Below are positions 58,960 to 64,000 of a stretch of DNA of 64,000 nucleotides, piece by piece. Each line of letters starts with the position of its first letter. Positions within the stretch are counted from its first letter, which is position 1. The notes below the pieces were generated by a model. That model worked only from the letters and a program-made list of their open reading frames with translations. It was not told the origin of the DNA and searched no databases. The position numbers were made by a program, and so were the translations under genes. This DNA is from Tetragenococcus koreensis (GTDB lineage Bacteria; Bacillota; Bacilli; Lactobacillales; Enterococcaceae). The stretch lies in NCBI RefSeq assembly GCF_003795145.1, contig NZ_CP027786.1, forward strand, positions 124,001 to 188,000, written 5' to 3'.

Positions 58960-61398
58960 ATGGGGATTCAGTTAAAAGAAAGAGCAACGAATGAACCGCC
59001 ACATTTTGGATTACTGACCGATCGTATGGATGAATATCGTGAAGCTGTATTAGAGAAGAAGCCTTATATTTGTGCTGAACGCGCTCTGTTAGCCACTGAG
59101 GCTTATAAGGAAAATCAAAACCAACCCAATGTCCTCAAACGTGCCTTGATGTTGCAAAATATTTTACAAAAAATGTCGATTTATATTGAAGATGAAACAT
59201 TGATTGTCGGTAACCAAGCTGGTTCCAATCGAGATGCTCCGATTTTCCCAGAATACACCTTAGATTTTGTAATGGATGAATTAGATAAGTTTGAAAAACG
59301 AGACGGCGATGTGTTTTATATCACAGAAAACACTAAAGAACAGCTCCGTTCTATCGCTCCTTTCTGGGAGAATAATAATTTACGTGCTAGAGCAGGGGCT
59401 TTGCTGCCAGAAGAAGTACAAGTTTTTATGGAAACTGGCTTTTTTGGAATGGAAGGAAAGATGAATTCTGGCGATGCTCATTTAGCTGTCGACTATCAAA
59501 AGCTACTTGAAATTGGTTTAAAAGGATATAAAGAACGTACCTTAAACGCCAAAGCAGGTTTAGATTTAACCAAGCCAGAAAATATTGAAAAATACCATTT
59601 TTACAACGCCGTTTTAATTGTAATTGATGCTGTGAAAAATTTCGCAGAGCGTTATGCCAAATTAGCCAAAGAAATGGCGAAAACAGCTAATACACAACGT
59701 CAGACAGAATTACTTGAAATAAGCCGTATTTGTGCCAAAGTTCCTTACGAATCAGCAGAAACCTTTACAGAAGCGATTCAAGCGACTTGGTTTATTCAGC
59801 TAATTCTACAAATTGAATCAAACGGCCATTCATTGTCTTATGGACGATTTGACCAATATATGTATCCATTTTTAAAAGCGGATTTAGAAAAAGATGTGAT
59901 TACAGAGGACGAAGCCGTGGAACTATTAACCAATCTTTGGATCAAGACATTGACGATCAACAAAGTTCGCAGTCAATCACATACTTATAGTAGTGCAGGT
60001 AGTCCTTTATATCAAAACGTTACGGTAGGTGGGCAAACAAAAGATAAAAAAGATGCAGTCAATAAACTTTCTTTTTTAGTTTTGCGCAGTGTGGCTCAAA
60101 CAAAATTACCGCAACCTAACTTAACGGTGCGCTATCATGCTGGATTAAACCAAGAGTTTATGAACGAAGCGATAGAAGTAATGAAGTTAGGATTTGGTAT
60201 GCCGGCTTTTAATAGTGATGAAGTGATTATTCCATCCTTTATCAAGTTTGGGGTGGCTGAAGAAGATGCCTATGATTACAGTGCCATTGGTTGTGTTGAA
60301 ACAGCTGTACCTGGTAAATGGGGCTATCGTTGTACGGGCATGAGCTACATGAATTTTCCTAAAATTTTGATGATTGCGATGAATGATGGGATTGATCCAG
60401 TATCAGATCGTCGTTTTACACAAAGTTATGGCTATTTTAAAGACATGGAAACTTTTGCAGAACTAGAAGATGCTTGGGATAAGACAGTAAGAGAATTAAC
60501 GCGAATGAGCGTTATTGTTGAAAACGCCATTGATTTAGGGATTGAAAAAGAAGTCCCAGACATTCTTTGCTCTGCTTTGACAGAAGATTGTATCGGTCGC
60601 GGAAAGACAATCAAAGAAGGTGGCGCCGTTTATGATTTTATTTCAGGATTGCAAGTAGGTATTGCCAATCTTGCTGATTCACTAGCTGCGATCAAAAAAT
60701 TAGTCTTTGAAGAAGGCAAAGTAACTCAAGAGGAGCTTTGGGAAGCGTTGATGACAGAATGGGCAAGTAAAAGAAGCCAAGAAATTCAGCAAATGATTAT
60801 CCATGATGTACCTAAATATGGCAATGATGAAGATTATACTGATCAGTTAGCGACCAAAGCCTATGTCAGTTATATTGATGAAATCAAAAAATATCCGAAT
60901 ACTCGTTATGGACGAGGTCCTATTGGAGGTATTCGTTATTCTGGAACTTCCTCGATTTCAGCTAATGTAGGACAAGGTCGCGGCACCATGGCGACGCCAG
61001 ACGGACGTAAGGCATGGGCGCCATTAGCAGAAGGATGTTCACCATCTCATAATATGGACCAAAATGGCCCGACTGCTGTATTGAAGACTGTGGCAAAATT
61101 ACCTACAGAGGATATTTTAGGTGGTGTCCTGCTTAATCAGAAAGTAAATCCACAAACACTAGCTAAAGAAGAAGACAAACAAAAATTAATTATGTTGTTG
61201 CAGACTTTCTTCAATCGACTAAAAGGTTATCACATTCAATACAATGTAGTATCGAGGAAGACTTTAATTGACGCACAAAAACATCCAGATAAACATCGTG
61301 ATTTGATTGTACGCGTTGCTGGATACTCTGCTTTCTTCAATGTATTATCAAAAGCTACCCAGGATGACATCATTGAACGAACAGAGCATGCAGTTTAA
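58960..61398 (+). CDS. Glycyl radical enzyme, YbiW/PflD-like
   Basis: The 812-residue protein has the glycyl-radical motif IVRVAGYSAFFNVLSK near the C-terminus and the thiyl cysteine in YSAIGCVETAVPGKWGYRC. GCVE, not the tandem-Cys motif of pyruvate formate-lyase, puts it among lyases/dehydratases. Stretches such as ILQIESNGHSLSYGRFDQY and ISGLQVGIANLADSLAAIKK match, from memory, E. coli YbiW/PflD, reported to open 1,5-anhydrohexitol 6-phosphates to 1-deoxyfructose 6-phosphate. Oxygen-sensitive, cytoplasmic. AAAGGAGA before ATG 58960 fixes the start. Exact substrate is inferred. Confidence 0.88.
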   Translation: MGIQLKERATNEPPHFGLLTDRMDEYREAVLEKKPYICAERALLATEAYKENQNQPNVLKRALMLQNILQKMSIYIEDETLIVGNQAGSNRDAPIFPEYTLDFVMDELDKFEKRDGDVFYITENTKEQLRSIAPFWENNNLRARAGALLPEEVQVFMETGFFGMEGKMNSGDAHLAVDYQKLLEIGLKGYKERTLNAKAGLDLTKPENIEKYHFYNAVLIVIDAVKNFAERYAKLAKEMAKTANTQRQTELLEISRICAKVPYESAETFTEAIQATWFIQLILQIESNGHSLSYGRFDQYMYPFLKADLEKDVITEDEAVELLTNLWIKTLTINKVRSQSHTYSSAGSPLYQNVTVGGQTKDKKDAVNKLSFLVLRSVAQTKLPQPNLTVRYHAGLNQEFMNEAIEVMKLGFGMPAFNSDEVIIPSFIKFGVAEEDAYDYSAIGCVETAVPGKWGYRCTGMSYMNFPKILMIAMNDGIDPVSDRRFTQSYGYFKDMETFAELEDAWDKTVRELTRMSVIVENAIDLGIEKEVPDILCSALTEDCIGRGKTIKEGGAVYDFISGLQVGIANLADSLAAIKKLVFEEGKVTQEELWEALMTEWASKRSQEIQQMIIHDVPKYGNDEDYTDQLATKAYVSYIDEIKKYPNTRYGRGPIGGIRYSGTSSISANVGQGRGTMATPDGRKAWAPLAEGCSPSHNMDQNGPTAVLKTVAKLPTEDILGGVLLNQKVNPQTLAKEEDKQKLIMLLQTFFNRLKGYHIQYNVVSRKTLIDAQKHPDKHRDLIVRVAGYSAFFNVLSKATQDDIIERTEHAV

Positions 61399-61410
61399 AA
61401 ATTATTAGGT

Positions 61411-61448
61411 GAGGGCGGCTAAAATTTAAGCCGCTCTTATTATTTTTC
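61411..61448 (+). terminator. Terminator of the glycyl radical enzyme gene
   Basis: GAGgGCGGCT and AGCCGCTC pair around a short AT-rich loop, followed by TTATTATTTTT. Confidence 0.75.
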
Positions 61449-61479
61449 TTAAAAGTTGGTAAATATTAGTTAATGCTTA

Positions 61480-61493
61480 TGAAAGCGTTTTTA
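61480..61493 (+). promoter_or_regulatory. cre site upstream of acoR
   Basis: TGAAAGCGTTTTTA fits the CcpA site consensus TGWAANCGNTNWCA with one mismatch, 55 bp before the acoR start. Carbon-catabolite repression of acoR is known in Bacillus. Confidence 0.6.
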
Positions 61494-61547
61494 TTGAAAG
61501 CTAAAAATGTTAAAATGAAGTTGAAAGAAAATAATGAGGTGACCAAT

Positions 61548-63299
61548 ATGCATCAAGAAATTTGGCAGCGGTTTATTAATGGAGATGAAAAAATTGTAAA
61601 CAGTTTACCAGAAAAAATTGCTGATTCTTGGCAAATATGTTATGCGAATCAAGTGGATCCTTATCTTCATAAACCGCGCAAAGTGATGACGGCACAGGAG
61701 TTGAAAAGTCAACGAGAAAAACATCAGGAGTTAATTCAACTCGTTAAAAAAGAAGTAGTTAAATTGCAAAATCATTTAGAAATGAAGTTACCGCTGTTTG
61801 TTCTAACGGATGAAGTTGGTAACATTTTGTGGCGCGATGGTAGTCCTCGTTCAAAAGGCTATGCCAATGATATCTTTTTTCAAGAAGGCAGTGGTTGGTC
61901 GGAATTAGGTGTAGGTACAAATGCGATTGGATTAGTCCTAAAAACGAAATCACAAGAATGGATCACTCTTGATGAACATTATTCTGTTGCTTCTAGAAGT
62001 TGGAGTTGTGCTGCTTCTCCGATTTTTGATGAAGAAAATCAATTAGTTGCTGTACTTGATATTTCTACCTATCAGAATAATTCATCGAAAGACGCTCAAT
62101 TATTATTAGGAGCTGTCACACAAAAAATAACAAATACAATCATTTATCGTTATTTAGAGCGCAAGAAGAGTCTACTTTATTATGTGGTTAAACATTCAGA
62201 AGATGAACTTTTATGTGATGAACATTTTCGTATTATATATGCTCCTGATAAATACGCAGATGAATTCCCAGTTAGCGATGATATTCGTAGATATTTAAAC
62301 AATCAGTTGATTTACAAGCAAGAAGAAATCTATGTAGATGAAGAAGTAGTGGGTTACCGTTTCCTACTGAACGACCTTTCATCAGTTCAGAACAGTTTTT
62401 ATTATACGGGCGTACCAAGTCAGAATGAAAACTATCAGAAGTTTTTGAAGAAAGCGGTGGTGTTTAGCACTAGTGATCTACCGGTTCATATTTATGGAGA
62501 AACGGGGAGTGGGAAAGAAATTATCGCCGAAACGATTCATTATAATAGTTCGAAAAAAAGCGGCCCACTTGTAGCACTGAACTGTGGAACATTGAATGAA
62601 GATCTACTAGAAAGTCAGTTATTTGGCTATGCTCCAGGTGCCTTTACTGGCGCAGATAGTAAAGGACATATAGGGAAAATTGAACAAGCTGATGGAGGTT
62701 CATTGTTTTTAGATGAAGTTGATAGTATGTCACAAAAAATGCAGACTGCTTTGTTGCGTGTGTTGGAAGACCAACAAGTAACACCAATCAATGGTTTACC
62801 TAAGAAAGTTGACTTTCGTTTAATTACTGCGAGCAATCATAATTTAAAACAAGCTGTTACTGAACAACGTTTTCGCCAAGATTTATTTTATCGTATCTAC
62901 GTCGGACAATTAACGATTCCACCATTACGAGAGCGTTTGACAGATATTCGTCCGTTGATCCGAGATTTTTGTGCGCGAAAAAAATGGATAATCAACTGGC
63001 AAGAAGAGATCTTTCAGGTAGCTAAAAATTATGCTTGGTATGGAAATATACGTGAGTTCAACAACTTTTTAGAACGTCTTTATGTTTTCTATTCGTCAGA
63101 GCGACCATCTAAACAAGAAATTTGTGAACTAATTGAAAGCGGAAGCTTGCAAACATTAGACATAAAGACAAATAGCGAGAAACAGGCGATCGAAAGAGCT
63201 TTAGAAAAAGAAAAGTTTCATATATCAAATACAGCTAAGAGATTAGGTTTTTCACGTGCAACACTTTATCGAAAAATGAAAGCATATAATATGAAGTAA
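61548..63299 (+). CDS. acoR: Sigma-54-dependent activator, AcoR family
   Basis: The 583-residue enhancer-binding protein has an N-terminal GAF-type sensor (about 60-210: PLFVLTDEVGNILWRDGSP, LGVGTNAIGLVL). An AAA+ domain follows with Walker A IYGETGSGKEIIAE, the sigma-54 contact loop GAFTGA in FGYAPGAFTGADSKG and Walker B GGSLFLDEVDSM. A Fis helix-turn-helix ends it (FHISNTAKRLGFSRATLYRKMKAY). In Bacillus AcoR switches on the acetoin dehydrogenase operon. GAGGTGA before ATG 61548 sets the start. The gene points at a sigma-54 promoter and lpd. Confidence 0.92.
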   Translation: MHQEIWQRFINGDEKIVNSLPEKIADSWQICYANQVDPYLHKPRKVMTAQELKSQREKHQELIQLVKKEVVKLQNHLEMKLPLFVLTDEVGNILWRDGSPRSKGYANDIFFQEGSGWSELGVGTNAIGLVLKTKSQEWITLDEHYSVASRSWSCAASPIFDEENQLVAVLDISTYQNNSSKDAQLLLGAVTQKITNTIIYRYLERKKSLLYYVVKHSEDELLCDEHFRIIYAPDKYADEFPVSDDIRRYLNNQLIYKQEEIYVDEEVVGYRFLLNDLSSVQNSFYYTGVPSQNENYQKFLKKAVVFSTSDLPVHIYGETGSGKEIIAETIHYNSSKKSGPLVALNCGTLNEDLLESQLFGYAPGAFTGADSKGHIGKIEQADGGSLFLDEVDSMSQKMQTALLRVLEDQQVTPINGLPKKVDFRLITASNHNLKQAVTEQRFRQDLFYRIYVGQLTIPPLRERLTDIRPLIRDFCARKKWIINWQEEIFQVAKNYAWYGNIREFNNFLERLYVFYSSERPSKQEICELIESGSLQTLDIKTNSEKQAIERALEKEKFHISNTAKRLGFSRATLYRKMKAYNMK

Positions 63300-63304
63300 C
63301 CCAG

Positions 63305-63347
63305 CCGCAAACAACTGAAAGATATTTTGTTGTTTGCGGTTATTTTG
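63305..63347 (+). terminator. acoR terminator
   Basis: CCGCAAACAAC and GTTGTTTGCGG form a perfect 11-bp stem followed by TTATTTT. Confidence 0.85.
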
Positions 63348-63358
63348 TGTGAGACAAA

Positions 63359-63377
63359 ATGAAACAACGTGTTTCAT
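63359..63377. promoter_or_regulatory. Probable AcoR upstream activating site
   Basis: ATGAAACAACGTGTTTCAT is a perfect 8-3-8 palindrome about 155 bp upstream of a sigma-54 promoter, the usual distance for an enhancer site. The rest of the 318-bp gap has no ORF of note. Confidence 0.65.
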
Positions 63378-63531
63378 CTCTCATGTAGTTAAACATCCGT
63401 CTATTTTTTATCAAAAAAATTGTGAAAAAACCACTTGTCTAAATAATTACTATGATAGATATTTTTTAATTTTTAATAGAGAGTTAACCTTAATTTGTGA
63501 AAAATATATTTTATTCTACAGTTTTTTTAAC

Positions 63532-63548
63532 TTGGTATAAAAATTGCT
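63532..63548 (+). promoter_or_regulatory. Sigma-54 promoter of the lpd operon
   Basis: TTGGTATAAAAATTGCT has GG (63534-63535) and GC (63546-63547) with exactly 10 bases between, fitting the -24/-12 consensus TTGGCACN5TTGCT with two changes. It precedes the lpd start by 70 bp. Confidence 0.8.
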
Positions 63549-63617
63549 TCTATATAAATGAAAGATGGTAAAGAAGATTGATGTTTTAGCAATTTAGCAA
63601 GAGGAGGTTTAGTGAAA

Positions 63618-64000
63618 ATGGCAGATTACGATCTGGTTGTTATTGGTTCTGGCCCAGGTGGTTACGTAAGTGCGATCAAAGCAGCTCAAAAAAGGAAAAA
63701 GACGGCAGTGATCGAGGCAAAAAATATCGGCGGAGCGTGCTTGAATGTAGGGTGTATTCCATCAAAAAGTTACTTAACCCATGCGCAATGGCTTTTGTCT
63801 GCAGAACAAGCGAATCAATATGGTTTGCAGGTTAATAAAGAAACACTTGATTTTGCTAAAATGGTTCAGCGTAAAGACCAAGTTGTACAGACTCTACGAG
63901 GAGGGATCGAGCACTTATTTCAAAAGTATAAAATCGATTATATAGAGGGGACCGCTTCATTTGATCAAAAGCAACAACTGTTTGTAAATGGAGAAAAAAT
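63618..64000 (+). CDS. Dihydrolipoamide dehydrogenase, N-terminal part (cut by window edge)
   Basis: The first 127 residues show the FAD-binding motif YDLVVIGSGPGGYVSAIKAAQ and the redox-active disulfide GGACLNVGCIPSKSYL. This is the E3 component of 2-oxoacid or acetoin dehydrogenase complexes, reoxidising lipoamide with NAD. Being first behind a sigma-54 promoter next to acoR suggests an acetoin (or branched-chain 2-oxoacid) dehydrogenase operon continuing to the right. AGGAGG lies 10 bases before the ATG; an in-frame GTG at 63612 is also possible. Confidence 0.93.
   Translation, partial: MADYDLVVIGSGPGGYVSAIKAAQKRKKTAVIEAKNIGGACLNVGCIPSKSYLTHAQWLLSAEQANQYGLQVNKETLDFAKMVQRKDQVVQTLRGGIEHLFQKYKIDYIEGTASFDQKQQLFVNGEK

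Noticed and set aside
58960-61398. Pyruvate formate-lyase
   Set aside because: The active-site cysteine context is GCVE and not the tandem Cys-Cys of PFL, and internal stretches match YbiW/PflD instead.

Overview
Organism. The window reads as a chromosomal segment of a low-GC lactic acid bacterium of the Enterococcaceae, most consistent with Tetragenococcus. Reasons: the 16S sequence as I remember that genus; a tmRNA tag (AKNNNNSYALAA) close to the Enterococcus tag; Enterococcus-like pgi, pfkA-pyk, ltaS and EbsC-type genes; a 5S-linked cluster of 12 tRNAs without encoded CCA; and a very acidic lipoprotein that would suit a halophile. The species cannot be fixed from reading alone.

Layout. 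1-6.7 kb: the start of a membrane protein gene, a two-domain VOC dioxygenase/glyoxalase, an inorganic pyrophosphatase pseudogene, an AbrB-type transporter, trmD-rimM, a universal stress protein, an ACT-domain/DUF711 pair and msrC. 6.7-8.3 kb: a gene-poor stretch with a 21-codon ORF, a candidate structured RNA and ssrA (tmRNA). 8.3-12.3 kb: an SdpI-like protein, a two-component system and an ABC permease with an ATPase-like partner that lacks Walker A. 12.35-14.23 kb: a group II intron with a frameshifted maturase, inserted between ltaS and the ltaS terminator. 14.2-25.5 kb: ltaS, an RlmI-like methyltransferase, aroD, an EbsC-like deacylase, gdhA, pgi, a TVP38 protein, a split ThrE exporter and a TetR regulator. 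25.7-30.4 kb: tRNA-Ser, an IS4-family element with inverted repeats and target duplication, a Cof phosphatase and a purine permease. 30.4-41.7 kb: dnaE, pfkA-pyk, DUF177-rpmF, gnd and a second two-component system. 41.9-48.2 kb: a complete rRNA operon (two promoters, 16S, 23S, 5S) followed by 12 tRNAs. 48.3-52.3 kb: a lipoprotein and a prophage remnant (repressor, ImmA-like protein, holin, amidase). 52.4-64 kb: an acetyltransferase, an EIIA-Glc-like protein, an HAD phosphatase, D-serine dehydratase, a glycyl radical enzyme with its activase and a DeoR regulator, and an AcoR-type activator reading toward a dihydrolipoamide dehydrogenase cut by the window end.

How the parts work together. Central carbon genes dominate the middle (pgi, pfkA, pyk, gnd). 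The right end holds two anaerobic or alternative-carbon modules. The first is a YbiW/PflD-type glycyl radical enzyme; its promoter shares an operator-like sequence with the promoter of the EIIA-like gene 5 kb away, which suggests one DeoR regulon acting on a phosphosugar. The second is an acetoin/2-oxoacid dehydrogenase locus: acoR carries a near-perfect cre site, and the lpd gene lies behind a textbook sigma-54 promoter with a palindromic upstream site. Between deoR and the glycyl radical enzyme gene is a tandem array of about 41-bp hairpin-forming repeats that no gene explains. Insertions have twice landed between a gene and its probable terminator (intron behind ltaS, IS behind the Cof phosphatase).
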